Notes: generated by a model not told the origin, from the letters alone. Counted from the stretch's first letter, positions 34,547-43,293 are shown. The stretch is DNA of 64,000 nucleotides from Nocardia cyriacigeorgica (GCF_010858045.1 NZ_JAAGVC010000024.1:1-64000); one strand, 5' to 3'. Numbers and translations: made by a program.

Positions 34547-36142
34547 ATGCCGGACAATGACGTTCAGGAGACCGAGGTCCTGATAGTGGGAGCCGGGCCG
34601 ACCGGCCTGTGCTCGGCCATCGAGCTGGCCAGGCGCGGGGTGCACCACCGGCTGATCGACCGCAATGACGCCCCGGCCCTCGGGTCACGAGGCAAGGGAC
34701 TCCAGCCACGAAGCCTGGAAGTACTCGACGATCTCGGCGTGGTGGACGCGATCCGCTCCGCGGGGGTGATCGGACTGCCGTTGCGTGTGCACCAAGACCA
34801 CAGGCTCACAGTGGAGTTGGCGACGGCCGGTTCCGGACCGCGGCCCGGTGTGCCGTATCCGGATCTGCTGGTGATCCCCGAATGGCGGGTAGAACGGTTA
34901 CTGGCGCAGCGACTGCACGAAGTGGGCGGCGAGGTGTCGTTCGGACGCGCGCTGAGCTCGTTCCGGCAGGACGACGATGGAGTCACTGCCGAACTCGATA
35001 CCGGCGAGGTGATCCGCGCGCGTTTTCTGGTCGGTTGCGACGGCGGGCATTCCACGGTGCGCAGACAACTCGGGATCGGCATGCACGGGCGCACGCATGA
35101 CGACCAGTACTTCCTCGTCGGCGATGTCTCGATCGAGGGGCTCGACGACGATGCCGCCTACGCCTGGTTCGGCACGGACGGCAGCTACCTGGCGGTTTCC
35201 CCCTTGCCGCAGGCCGAGGGGGCATGGCAGTTCCAGGCCAACGTCGTGCCGGGGCCGGACGGGTCGATCCCTGAGCCCACGCTGGACGTTTTCCGCGAGT
35301 TGTGCGCCGCGCGAACCGGCCGTGCGGATATTTCACTGAGCCGCCCGACGTGGTTGTCCCGCTATCGGTTCAACGCCCGCATGGTCGACCGCTACCGGCA
35401 CGGGCGAGTGTTCCTGGCCGGCGACGCCGCCCATGTGCACTCCCCCGCGGGCGGGCAGGGCATGAACACCGGCATCCAGGATGCCTACAACCTCGGCTGG
35501 AAACTCGCCGCCGTTCTCGACGGCGCGCCGAGCGCCCTGCTCGACAGCTACGAACTGGAACGAATCCCGGTCGCCAAGGTTCTTGCCGACAGCTCCCGCG
35601 GTTTCGAGTCGGTGTTCGCTCTGCGCGGGGTGCGACGAGCGCTCCGAGACCATGTGCTCTTCCCGGTGCTCAAAAGGCCCGCTGTGATGGGTAGGCTCCT
35701 CGCCAGGACCAGCCAGCTCGGCATTTCCTACCCCGACTCCCCACTCACCGTCACCACCACAAGGCGCCATCGAGGCCCAGGCCCCGGCGACAGGGCACCG
35801 GACGCTCACGGTGTCGACATCGGCGGCACACCGACACGGCTGTTCGACGTTCTGCGCGGAACCCACTGGACCCTCCTCGGTTTCGGCGCCGACTCGATCC
35901 AGGCCTTCGATGGCATCGACGGCGTGAACGCCGCACGCGTCCGCACCTGCCTGATCCTCGATCCCTCGACCCGCCCTCCATCAGCAGCCCCGCAGTTGCT
36001 GATCGGCGCCGAAGCCGAGCGGATATATCGCGCCGACTCCGGCACCCTGATCCTCATTCGCCCTGATGGATATATCGCGGTGCGCACGCACACCGGCGCG
36101 ACGATCTCCGATTACCTCCACCGGCTGCACTCGGGCGATTGA
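34547..36142 (+). CDS. FAD-dependent monooxygenase (aromatic hydroxylase / rifampicin monooxygenase-like)
   Basis: 531 residues from ATG at 34547 (GAGGTGG six bases upstream; an earlier ATG at 34520 lacks a site). Group A flavoprotein hydroxylase motifs are complete: VLIVGAGPTGLCSAIELARRG (GxGxxG), the DG motif CDGGHSTVRRQLG and the GD motif FLAGDAAHVHSPAGGQGMN. The C-terminal domain is thioredoxin-like (TGTLILIRPDGYIAVR-type ending), as in PHBH relatives and Rox enzymes. It uses NAD(P)H and O2 to hydroxylate an aromatic or polyketide compound. Under its own TetR it may serve detoxification or resistance; substrate unknown. Confidence 0.88.
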   Translation: MPDNDVQETEVLIVGAGPTGLCSAIELARRGVHHRLIDRNDAPALGSRGKGLQPRSLEVLDDLGVVDAIRSAGVIGLPLRVHQDHRLTVELATAGSGPRPGVPYPDLLVIPEWRVERLLAQRLHEVGGEVSFGRALSSFRQDDDGVTAELDTGEVIRARFLVGCDGGHSTVRRQLGIGMHGRTHDDQYFLVGDVSIEGLDDDAAYAWFGTDGSYLAVSPLPQAEGAWQFQANVVPGPDGSIPEPTLDVFRELCAARTGRADISLSRPTWLSRYRFNARMVDRYRHGRVFLAGDAAHVHSPAGGQGMNTGIQDAYNLGWKLAAVLDGAPSALLDSYELERIPVAKVLADSSRGFESVFALRGVRRALRDHVLFPVLKRPAVMGRLLARTSQLGISYPDSPLTVTTTRRHRGPGPGDRAPDAHGVDIGGTPTRLFDVLRGTHWTLLGFGADSIQAFDGIDGVNAARVRTCLILDPSTRPPSAAPQLLIGAEAERIYRADSGTLILIRPDGYIAVRTHTGATISDYLHRLHSGD

Positions 36143-36159
36143 CCGACCGACGGTCGGTC
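36141..36159. promoter_or_regulatory. Palindromic operator before the second TetR gene
   Basis: GACCGACCGACGGTCGGTC has 8-bp arms around GAC. It starts inside the stop codon of the monooxygenase and ends 26 bp before the TetR start at 36185, suggesting autoregulation of the TetR-hydrolase unit. Confidence 0.65.
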
Positions 36160-36184
36160 TGTACCGTCGGTTATGGAGGTGCAC

Positions 36185-36781
36185 ATGCGGGAGGTCAAGA
36201 AGCCCGAGGTGCGCAAGGCGGAGATCGTCGACGCGGCTCTCGCCCTGTTCACCGAATTCGGATTCGAGAAGACCACGGTGGAAGCGATCGTCGGGCGGCT
36301 CGGGGTCGCGAAGGGGTGTTTCTACCACCACTTTCGATCCAAGAGCGACGTGCTGGAGGAATGCGTCACCACGCTGGCACGGCGGATGGAACGCGACTAT
36401 CTGAATATCATCGGCGACCGCACGGTCGCGCCGGGGCGACGCCTGGTGGCCTATCTCGATTACAACTACGAGCTGGCCGCGGCGCCCGCGTCCGCAGGGT
36501 TCCTCGCCGATCTGCACACCCGATCGTTCGACGACGTGCACAAGAGGGTGACCGGCGAAGTTGTGGCCGCACTGTTGCCGGCGATGACGCGCCTACTGGA
36601 AGACGGTGTGGCGGCGGGCGAATTCGATGTCACCGATGCCGAATCGACCGCGGTGGCGATACTCGGCGCGCTCACCGGACTACACGAGTTCTACGTCGGC
36701 CGGCCTGAACTCGACCTGGCCCGGCACCGGCGCCATGTGCTCGATCTGCTCGGACGAATCCTTGCTACCGAACTGGCTTGA
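36185..36781 (+). CDS. TetR-family transcriptional regulator
   Basis: 198 residues from ATG at 36185, preferred over ATG 36173 because GGAGG lies 5 bp upstream. The DNA-binding part is at about 12-58: IVDAALALFTEFGFEKTTVEAIVGRLGVAKGCFYHHFRSKSDVLEE. The ligand domain has YLDYNYELAAAPASAGFLADLHTRSF. The next gene, an alpha/beta hydrolase, starts 14 bp after the stop, so both are one operon downstream of the palindrome at 36141, which probably is the regulator's own site. Confidence 0.88.
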   Translation: MREVKKPEVRKAEIVDAALALFTEFGFEKTTVEAIVGRLGVAKGCFYHHFRSKSDVLEECVTTLARRMERDYLNIIGDRTVAPGRRLVAYLDYNYELAAAPASAGFLADLHTRSFDDVHKRVTGEVVAALLPAMTRLLEDGVAAGEFDVTDAESTAVAILGALTGLHEFYVGRPELDLARHRRHVLDLLGRILATELA

Positions 36782-36795
36782 ACAAGGAGCGATGT

Positions 36796-37683
36796 ATGGA
36801 CGTGATACGAGTCGAATTCCGTTCCGGGGGCACCGAATGCGCGGCGACCGTGTATCGCACGAAGCGGGCAACGGGGCTTCCCGGCGTCGTGCTGTGCCCC
36901 GGGTTCGGTGGCACTCAGGACACACCGTCGATCGAGGCGGCCGCGCGCACCTTCGCGGCAGCCGGCTACATCGCGGTCACCTTCGACTACCGGAACTTCG
37001 GAACGAGCCACGGCGAGCCACGGCAGTTGGTCGACATTGCCGGGCAGGTCGCCGATATCCATGCGGCCACAGCCCTGACACGTGGGCTCGATGAGGTCGA
37101 CCCGAATCGGGTCGCACTATGGGGAACCTCGCTCGGCGGGGGCCATGTCGTCACGGCAGCGGCCGACGACTCACGAATCGCGGCCGTGGTCGCCCAGATA
37201 CCGTTCAACGGATTTCCCAAGAAGGCCGCGGGACGCTCTCGAAAGGCGACCTTCGCGTTGTTCAGCGCCATGATGCGCGATCGTGTGCGTGGCTGGACCG
37301 GCCGGGCACCGTATTACCTTCCCGCGGTCGGTGAGACCGGCGAACTCGCCGTGATGACGGGGCCACAAGCGTCCCAGACCATTGCGGCCATGCACAGCGC
37401 CACATGGGAAAACCGGGTGGCCCCGCGAGCCCTGTTCGACATGATGCGCTACAAGCCGGAAACCTGTGCGCACCGGCTCACCATGCCGCTGCTGGTCTGC
37501 GTCGGCGAATTCGACAACGAGACCACCGAATCCGACAGCAGTCGGCTGGCCGAGGTGGCGCCGAGCGGATCGCTGCGCCGGTATCCGTTCGGGCACTTCG
37601 ACTTCTATCGCCCGGACGCCCGAACCGAGGTCCTCGCGGATCAACTAGAGTTCCTCGACAACGTGCTACTCCGCACCGCCTGA
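36796..37683 (+). CDS. Alpha/beta hydrolase (dienelactone hydrolase/acetyl-xylan-esterase-like)
   Basis: 295 residues from ATG at 36796 with AAGGAG six bases upstream. Fold markers: VVLCPGFGGTQDTPSIEAAARTFAAAGYIAVTFDYRNFGTSHGEPR, the nucleophile elbow LWGTSLGGGHVV (Gly-Thr-Ser-Leu-Gly), an acid at VCVGEFDNETT and His in PFGHFDFY. It likely cleaves an ester or lactone of a xenobiotic or metabolite. It is expressed with the preceding TetR gene. No signal peptide. Confidence 0.82.
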   Translation: MDVIRVEFRSGGTECAATVYRTKRATGLPGVVLCPGFGGTQDTPSIEAAARTFAAAGYIAVTFDYRNFGTSHGEPRQLVDIAGQVADIHAATALTRGLDEVDPNRVALWGTSLGGGHVVTAAADDSRIAAVVAQIPFNGFPKKAAGRSRKATFALFSAMMRDRVRGWTGRAPYYLPAVGETGELAVMTGPQASQTIAAMHSATWENRVAPRALFDMMRYKPETCAHRLTMPLLVCVGEFDNETTESDSSRLAEVAPSGSLRRYPFGHFDFYRPDARTEVLADQLEFLDNVLLRTA

Positions 37684-37699
37684 CGCGCCGGCCACTCGA

Positions 37700-37815
37700 G
37701 ATCCGCGGGTGGACGTCCGCCTCGCCCGCCTGCTGCTCGGTGATGACGCCGGCGATCCCGCGATCGCCGTCGGGCCACTGCCGTAGCCGGCGGAGGTCAG
37801 ACGGGTTCGAGATCG
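37700..37815 (-). pseudogene. Fragment of a GNAT acetyltransferase gene with internal deletion
   Basis: Read on the minus strand, this stretch encodes a LRRLRQWP-like segment directly joined to GDRGIAGVITEQQAGEADVH. The intact GNAT gene at 37957-38460 has LCLRQWP and GDRVIAGVIAQQEAGTREGH, separated by about 22 further residues. The DNA itself aligns on both sides of the gap, so this looks like a decayed partial duplicate that lost some 66 bases and the whole catalytic half. A short frame ending at 37797 overlaps it and is probably meaningless. Confidence 0.45.
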
Positions 37816-37956
37816 CCGGGCGTCCAACTCTGGTCGAAGAACCCGGTGTTGATCGCACAGATACGCCTGCACCGCGCGCTGGATCGCAGCTCCTCGGTGA
37901 GCACGCGCGCCATCTCCGCCGGTGGCGTACCCGCCGGCGAAGTCGGCTCCGGGCCG

Positions 37957-38460
37957 CTACCGATCGGGCATCGCCGTGCTGAACCGGGCCGTGCTCCCAT
38001 CACCGCCGACACGGTGCAGTCCGGCCTTTTCCAGGACGCGGATGGAGGCCGGGTTCGCCTCGTCCACATCGGCGTACACCGTGTGGACCTCTGGTGCGGT
38101 CAGCGCGAAGGAGACCATCGCCCGAGCGGCTTCGGCGGCATATCCTCGGCCGCGCCGTGACGTGACGATGCCGTATCCGAATTCGAGGGCGCCGTCGTTC
38201 GGCGGCCACAGCAGACTGATACTGCCGACGACCAAGCCGGACGCCCGCTCGACGATCTGCCGGTGCCCCTCGCGCGTTCCGGCCTCCTGCTGGGCGATCA
38301 CGCCGGCGATCACGCGATCTCCCTCGGCCGGGAAGTCGTCCACCCAGTCCGCCCGCCGTTCGCCATCGGCGACGGCGGCGAGATCGTCAGCGGGCCATTG
38401 CCGTAGACAGAGGCGGTCGGTGTGCAACACTGCCCCGGATAGCGAGAAAATTGATGACAT
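37957..38460 (-). CDS. GNAT-family N-acetyltransferase
   Basis: 167 residues from ATG at 38460 (GGAG eight bases upstream). RimJ/RimL-type GNAT: LHTDRLCLRQWPADDLAAVAD at the start, GLVVGSISLLWPPNDGALEFGYGIVTSRRGRGYAAEAARAMV with the acetyl-CoA loop RRGRGYA, and VHTVYADVDEANPASIRVLEKAGLHRVG. It acetylates an amine on a protein N-terminus or small molecule. It is 22 bp downstream of the DUF6463-like gene on the same strand, so probably co-transcribed. A truncated copy lies just downstream (37700-37815). Confidence 0.85.
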   Translation of the reverse strand: MSSIFSLSGAVLHTDRLCLRQWPADDLAAVADGERRADWVDDFPAEGDRVIAGVIAQQEAGTREGHRQIVERASGLVVGSISLLWPPNDGALEFGYGIVTSRRGRGYAAEAARAMVSFALTAPEVHTVYADVDEANPASIRVLEKAGLHRVGGDGSTARFSTAMPDR

Positions 38461-38482
38461 GCGACGCTCCAATGTCTCTGGT

Positions 38483-38899
38483 TCAGCCGGCGCGAACGGA
38501 TAGTGCGGCCTCGTTTCCGGGCCCGTCATGACGAGCACGGCGGGAGCCGGCCAGGAGCAGACCGGCGACGACCAGGAGGATGAGCAAGGGCGAGGGGCCG
38601 CCGACCGCGACGGTGATCAGGGTCCAACCGGCGACCAGCCAGGCGAGGAACGCCGGCGGTGTGATGCCGCGCCGGTCCAGCCACAGCACCAGCAGGCCGA
38701 TCATGAGGAACGGCACGCCGAAGCTGAATATCGTGTACCACAGCGTGGCTTCGGCGTAGTCCATCGCATTGGCTTCCGCCGTCCATCCCGTCCCGTCGAG
38801 CCATGCTTGCCCGTGGGTGGGGGCCGACTCGATGAGAGCGCCCGTTGTGTGGCCGATTCCGGGAAACAGCACTATGAGCCAACCTGCCCACTTGATCAT
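38483..38899 (-). CDS. Small membrane protein, DUF6463-like
   Basis: 138 residues from ATG at 38899 with GAGGAG five bases upstream. Four hydrophobic segments: WAGWLIVLFPGIGHTTGALI (4-23), TLWYTIFSFGVPFLMIGLLVLWL (about 50-73), PAFLAWLVAGWTLITVAVGG (about 81-100) and PLLILLVVAGLLLAG. The opening MIKWAGWLIVLFPGIGHT is like the DUF6463 family. Function unknown. The promoter region upstream carries two strong palindromes (38993-39040), which may control it. Confidence 0.7.
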   Translation of the reverse strand: MIKWAGWLIVLFPGIGHTTGALIESAPTHGQAWLDGTGWTAEANAMDYAEATLWYTIFSFGVPFLMIGLLVLWLDRRGITPPAFLAWLVAGWTLITVAVGGPSPLLILLVVAGLLLAGSRRARHDGPGNEAALSVRAG

Positions 38900-38992
38900 G
38901 TGAACTCCTCGTTCTGGATATGGAACTCCCCGGCTCCGCCGGGTACACACGGCGCGTCTTCACACCGCCGCGTTCGCACCGATTCACTCAAG

Positions 38993-39040
38993 TATACGGT
39001 GCCGTATATTTGAGCTTATGTCATACATACGGCGCCGTAT
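38993..39040. promoter_or_regulatory. Two related palindromic operators 33 bp apart
   Basis: TATACGG-TG-CCGTATA at 38993-39008 and the perfect ATACGGCGCCGTAT at 39027-39040 share the half-site ATACGG. Their centres are about three helical turns apart. They lie upstream of the minus-strand DUF6463/GNAT unit, 94 bp before 38899, and just downstream of the hydrolase at 39106. No regulator gene is adjacent. Confidence 0.65.
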
Positions 39041-39105
39041 ACATCGGGCTTCATGAAAGGAATCACACCGGACGAGATGAAATTTCGGGCGTCGTGTCCC
39101 CGGAA

Positions 39106-39984
39106 TCAAGCGACGAGGTGGCGGCCGAGAAAATCCAGGACGAGTTCGGTGTAGCGCTGTCGCGCGAGCTTCAATCCCTCCAGATGCCCGGCGCCGGGCA
39201 ATACCTCCACCTGGAAACCGGTATACCGGGCCGCCAGAGCCTGAACGGCTTCCGGAGTGGTGATCTGATCGTTTTCGCCGCAGATGAAGAGCGCGGGTAC
39301 CTGCGCGGCCGTGGGCGATACCCGTGGCGGCCATTCGACACCGAGCAATGCCTGCGCTGTCGCCGTCATCGCCGACCTGGTGGCGGCGCCGGCCCGACCA
39401 CGGGCGAATACTCCCGGCACAGGCAGTGGCCCCGCTGCCAGGAAGCGTTCGAACAGGGCGCGTCCGTCATCCACCGGCCCGCTATCACAGATGATCGCGT
39501 CCACGGCGAAGTCCGGACGGGTCAACGCGTGTACCGAAGGGAAGGTGGAGAACGAGAAGCCGAACAGTGCGATCCTCGCGTCACGAAACTCCGCCATCGC
39601 ACGCAGCGCCGCGACGACCTCGACGATATCGGTGGTGAAATGCTCTCCGAGCCTGCGGAAACCGCGGTGATAGCTGCTCGCCCCATGGTTGCGATGATCG
39701 AACAGGCACACCGTGTAGCCCGCCTCGTGGAGCAACTTCGCATGGGCAAGGGAAGCCGATTTGCTCAGCCCTATGCCGTGCCCGAGCACGACGACGCGGT
39801 CCCGCGCACCCGCGCACAGCCACACGTGAATCCGCCCCGTCGGGGACACGTCGACGATTCGCTCTGTCGCCGCAAGTTCGACATCCTCCGGTCGCCGGTG
39901 GTGCGGGCGGCGCGGCGGATGATACATCCGAAACCCCAGTGCCACACCATAAGCCGCTCCGACCGGAGCAACAAGGGTGGACAT
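39106..39984 (-). CDS. Alpha/beta hydrolase with atypical nucleophile elbow
   Basis: 292 residues from ATG at 39984 (AGGAAG just upstream; an in-frame GTG earlier is possible). The N-terminus is hydrophobic (MSTLVAPVGAAYGVALGF) and may anchor the protein. Hydrolase features: VVVLGHGIGLSKSASLAHAKLLHEAGYTVCLFDHRNHGAS, then the elbow ALFGFSFSTFPSVHAL, where the usual Gly-x-Ser-x-Gly reads Gly-Phe-Ser-Phe-Ser. The acid is in FICGENDQITTPEA and the His in PGAGHLEGLK. The triad seems complete, so it is probably active despite the altered last glycine. It is last in a likely four-gene minus-strand set with the epimerase, membrane protein and SDR. Confidence 0.78.
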   Translation of the reverse strand: MSTLVAPVGAAYGVALGFRMYHPPRRPHHRRPEDVELAATERIVDVSPTGRIHVWLCAGARDRVVVLGHGIGLSKSASLAHAKLLHEAGYTVCLFDHRNHGASSYHRGFRRLGEHFTTDIVEVVAALRAMAEFRDARIALFGFSFSTFPSVHALTRPDFAVDAIICDSGPVDDGRALFERFLAAGPLPVPGVFARGRAGAATRSAMTATAQALLGVEWPPRVSPTAAQVPALFICGENDQITTPEAVQALAARYTGFQVEVLPGAGHLEGLKLARQRYTELVLDFLGRHLVA

Positions 39985-40042
39985 CAGCTTCCTACTATTC
40001 GAGCTCACAGCGAGTTCCTTCCCGGGCAGACGGGTCGAACGT

Positions 40043-40984
40043 TCATCGGATCTGGTAGTCATCCACATCGAGTGCGGCCAGCCCCTCGTGGCAGCTGGCG
40101 TATCGAGGTGTCCAGCCGAGCTCCCGTTTCGCTTTCTCATTCGACAATCGGATGCTGGTGCCGACCATGAGTCCGTACAGATAAGGAGCGGGCCGTAGCA
40201 GCCAGCCGGGAATACGCCGCGGTTCGGGAGCATCGGATGCCCGCGCGATCGCGCGAATGTAGTCATCGAATCCGAGGGGGCAGTCGTCGGCGACGTTGTA
40301 CGCTTCGCCGCCGCGACCCCGCTCGAGCGCGGCGACGGTCGCCGCGGCCGCATCGAAGATGTGGATAGGCGAGGTGATGCCCGCACGTGCGGGTACCGGG
40401 AGCCTGCGGGCGCGAGTCGACGCGGCGAAACGCCGGGTAGTGGGTTCCGGTCCGTAGAACAGGCCGTAGCGCAGCGCGATACCGTCGATTCCGCGTGCGG
40501 CGAAGACCTGATCCTCGTTCGATCGCATCGACCGCAGGTGACGATCGAAAGCCGAACCGTCCGGCCGGCCGAACAAATGCTCCTCGGTGACCGGCTCGCT
40601 ACCGTGATCGCGGTAGCCGTAGCCGAGAAAGAAAGATTGAGTGAGGAACCGCCGCGCCCCCACCGCCGCGGCCGCGAGCAGCAGATGCGAGGTGCCGATG
40701 TCACGCAATGCGTTGGTCTCGTCGAGCCGGCTGTGCGTGATCGGCATCCGGCTGAGCGCGGTGGCCTGGTGGATCACCGCATCGGCGCGATGGCCCGTCA
40801 GCGCCGTCAGCAGCCCGTGCTCGTCCAGCACGTCGGCCACCACCGGTTCCGCGCCGATCACCGTCAGCCGGTCCGCGCCCTCGGGCCGGCGACATAGGCC
40901 GATCACCGAATGCCCTGCGGCGATCAACTGCTCGGTCAAGGTCATACCCAAGGTGCCGGTCGCGCCGGCGACGATAACTCTCAT
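40043..40984 (-). CDS. NAD-dependent epimerase/dehydratase family protein
   Basis: 313 residues starting MRVIVAGATGTLGMTLTEQLIAAGHSVIGLCRRP (cofactor motif GATGTLG, 7-13). It is an extended SDR: HQATALSRMPITHSRLDETNALRDIGTSHLLLAAAAVGARRFLTQSFFLGYG, where the usual catalytic Tyr-x3-Lys is not obvious, then YNVADDCPLGFDDYIRAIA and C-terminal KRELGWTPRY, all typical of sugar or lipid epimerase-like enzymes. It begins one base after the upstream membrane-protein stop, so it is translated from the same mRNA. Substrate unknown. Confidence 0.85.
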   Translation of the reverse strand: MRVIVAGATGTLGMTLTEQLIAAGHSVIGLCRRPEGADRLTVIGAEPVVADVLDEHGLLTALTGHRADAVIHQATALSRMPITHSRLDETNALRDIGTSHLLLAAAAVGARRFLTQSFFLGYGYRDHGSEPVTEEHLFGRPDGSAFDRHLRSMRSNEDQVFAARGIDGIALRYGLFYGPEPTTRRFAASTRARRLPVPARAGITSPIHIFDAAAATVAALERGRGGEAYNVADDCPLGFDDYIRAIARASDAPEPRRIPGWLLRPAPYLYGLMVGTSIRLSNEKAKRELGWTPRYASCHEGLAALDVDDYQIR

Positions 40985-40985
40985 C

Positions 40986-41429
40986 TCACTTCTCCTTACG
41001 CTGTTCGAGGATTCGCAAGCGCACGCCCAGCGCCGCGATCGCGATCAGGGAGACGGCTCCCAGCGTCCAGAAATCCGAACTGTTGCCGCCGAGGTCGGCA
41101 TCCATCGCGTGGTTGATCGCATGGAAGGTATTGGCGAATGCGAAACCGAACAGCACGACAGCCAAGGCATCCGGCCATCGCAGCGCGCACAGCATCATCA
41201 GCCCGATCCCCAGCTGGAACACGCCCGCGTCGTGCAGGAAGTGCACGTGATTGGGCCAGTTCGCCCATTCGGCGAACCCCGCCGGGTCCACCCGCATCCA
41301 CCCGCCGAACACCACCATCGTCGCCGAACAGAGGATCGTCGCGATGACCACGAAGCGCCTGGAAGAACCGAGCCGGTGGCCGCGGACGGACACAGTCGTG
41401 GCTCGCGGCTGTGCTGGTTCCGCGCTCAT
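40986..41429 (-). CDS. Four-helix membrane protein, unknown function
   Basis: 147 residues from ATG at 41429, overlapping the stop of the upstream SDR by four bases. Four hydrophobic segments occur at about 27-45 (VVIATILCSATMVVFGGWM), 68-84, 88-106 and 122-138. The pattern (VDPAGFAEWANWPNHVHFLHDAGVFQLGIG) with its two histidines is seen in small DoxX/DUF4345-like membrane proteins of actinomycetes. It could carry electrons or lipids for its enzyme neighbours, but nothing in the sequence proves this. Confidence 0.7.
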   Translation of the reverse strand: MSAEPAQPRATTVSVRGHRLGSSRRFVVIATILCSATMVVFGGWMRVDPAGFAEWANWPNHVHFLHDAGVFQLGIGLMMLCALRWPDALAVVLFGFAFANTFHAINHAMDADLGGNSSDFWTLGAVSLIAIAALGVRLRILEQRKEK

Positions 41430-42178
41430 GACCGCCGCACCCCCAGTCGCACAGCACCATCGAGCCGCATCGTTTCGCCGTTGAGCATGGCGTTGTCGAT
41501 GACGTGGGCGACCAGTGCGGCGAATTCGTTCGGCACGCCGGGCCGGGCGGGATGCTGCGTGGCCGACAACGAAGCCCGCTGTGCGTCATCGGGCAGTCGG
41601 CCGAACATCGGAGTATCGAAAATGCCGGGCGCTACGGTCACCACGCGAATGAGTGCCGGGGCGAGATCCCTGGCGGCGGTCAAGGTCATTCCGGCCAGAC
41701 CTGCCTTGGCCGCGACGTAGGCGACCAATCCGGCAGGAGCATCCGTCCCGGCGATCGAACCGGTATTGATGATCACTCCGCGTTCGCCTTCGATCGGCTC
41801 GAGGTCTGCCATGCGAGCAGCCGCCAGCCGCAGGAGATTGAACGCGCCGACCAGGTTGACCCGTATCACCTCGGCGAACTGCTCGATGGGCAAGGGGCCG
41901 TCCGCATTCAGCGTCGAGCCGACGCGATCGATGCCCGCGCAGTTCACAACCGCTCGCAGGTGGCCGAGTTCGCGCGCCCGGTCCAGCGCCGACGCGACAT
42001 CGCCGTCGGCACAGATATCGCCTGGGACATGGTGGATTCGGCTCTCGCCGCCGCCGGCGCCCGCGTGGGTGTCGAGCACGACGACCGTCGCCCCCGCCCG
42101 GGCAGCTCGGTCCACCACCGCCAGGCCCAAACCCGAGGCGCCGCCCGCGACCAGGACGACCGATCCGTCGATCTTCAT
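41426..42178 (-). CDS. Short-chain dehydrogenase/reductase (type-2 3-hydroxyacyl-CoA dehydrogenase-like)
   Basis: 250 residues starting MKIDGSVVLVAGGASGLGLAVVDRAARAGATVVVLD. Cofactor motif AGGASGLG (11-18); catalytic serine in INTGSIAGTDAPAGL and Tyr-x3-Lys in AYVAAKAG. The opening and PGIFDTPMFGRLPDDAQ resemble HSD10-type 3-hydroxyacyl-CoA/steroid dehydrogenases. It is the first gene of the minus-strand set 42178-39106 and is divergent from a TetR regulator, with an inverted repeat between. It probably oxidises a hydroxyacyl-CoA or steroid hydroxyl. Confidence 0.86.
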   Translation of the reverse strand: MKIDGSVVLVAGGASGLGLAVVDRAARAGATVVVLDTHAGAGGGESRIHHVPGDICADGDVASALDRARELGHLRAVVNCAGIDRVGSTLNADGPLPIEQFAEVIRVNLVGAFNLLRLAAARMADLEPIEGERGVIINTGSIAGTDAPAGLVAYVAAKAGLAGMTLTAARDLAPALIRVVTVAPGIFDTPMFGRLPDDAQRASLSATQHPARPGVPNEFAALVAHVIDNAMLNGETMRLDGAVRLGVRRS

Positions 42179-42325
42179 CGCGGGGACCTCCTCGGCCCGC
42201 CCGGGCTCGTGTCAGTTGTCATCGTTGTCCCTCTCCACTGGGGGTTCGTCAGAGGCGCGTTCGTCGTCGCCGTGGGGGATGGATGAGCCCGGCGGACGGT
42301 GGTCTCGCGCACCGACGGCCGAGCT

Positions 42326-42343
42326 CTATGTCGGCCAACATAG
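42326..42343. promoter_or_regulatory. Inverted repeat between divergent SDR operon and TetR gene
   Basis: CTATGT (42326-42331) and ACATAG (42338-42343) flank six bases. It is 78 bp before the TetR start and about 150 bp from the SDR start. Candidate operator of the TetR protein at 42421. Confidence 0.5.
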
Positions 42344-42420
42344 CCTGTGCTGAATAGTCGGTCAATGGCTGCCTAGGCTAGGCTTGCGTCGCCGGAACCC
42401 TGGAAGGACGGACGAACGAC

Positions 42421-43017
42421 ATGGCCGATCGACGTGCCGAGACCACACGGGAGAGCCGCAGGCTGCTGATCGAGGCCGCCGCCGGCCTCTTTGTCGAAAA
42501 GGGCTATCAGCAGACCACTTTCGCTGATGTTGCGGCCCGTTCCGGCGTGAGCCGCGGCTCGATCCCGTGGCATTTCGGCAACAAGGAAGGACTGCTCGCA
42601 GCGGTGCTCGACGACGCGGGCAACGCGCTGCTGGCCGGACCAGGCGAACCGTCCGGCGACGGCTCGCCGAACCCGACCGACGATCTACTGGCCGGCGTCA
42701 AGCAGCCGGCGATCGCGAAGATGTCTTTGCTCTTCGTGGCCTTGTTCGCCGAAGCCGCGAACCCGGACTCCCCCATCCACGACAAGTACGCGGGTTTGCA
42801 TGAACAGCTGCGTGAGATTGCCGAGCGATGGGTCGACGCGCACGTTCACCTGCCCGACGGCGTGCGGCCCGACGGCTTGGCCACCATCTTGATCGCCGCC
42901 TCTATCGGCATACACCTCCAGGCCACGATGGCTCCTGAGCTCATCACCGTCGAGGACATGGTCGAGCAACTCGAAGCGCTGATAAAACCGCTACTCATCG
43001 AACCACCACGCCGATGA
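42421..43017 (+). CDS. TetR-family transcriptional regulator
   Basis: 198 residues from ATG at 42421. The helix-turn-helix is at about 13-57: LLIEAAAGLFVEKGYQQTTFADVAARSGVSRGSIPWHFGNKEGLLAAV. The ligand domain is longer than minimal, with MSLLFVALFAEAANPDSPIHDKYAGLHEQLREIAERWV. It is divergent from the SDR operon and probably represses it through the repeat at 42326. Confidence 0.88.
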   Translation: MADRRAETTRESRRLLIEAAAGLFVEKGYQQTTFADVAARSGVSRGSIPWHFGNKEGLLAAVLDDAGNALLAGPGEPSGDGSPNPTDDLLAGVKQPAIAKMSLLFVALFAEAANPDSPIHDKYAGLHEQLREIAERWVDAHVHLPDGVRPDGLATILIAASIGIHLQATMAPELITVEDMVEQLEALIKPLLIEPPRR

Positions 43018-43293
43018 CCGCCGTCGCACCGAATTCCCGGCGTGGGACCGCTGAGAAATTCGCTGGCACCCTCGCGCGCCCGCGGCCTACAGTGCTCCAT
43101 CGACCCGTCGAACCACAACGTTCCGACTTCGGAGGATGAGGATGTCTACCCCCTGGATGGCGCCGAGCGCGCCTCACCGAATGACCGATGCCACTACCGC
43201 CCAGGCCCGGCCTGCGCGGTAGCCCGCCATCCATCGAGGCGCACTCGGCCGGCTCTCGCTGTTTCTCTCTTCGTCTCAGTCAGGAGCTACCGG

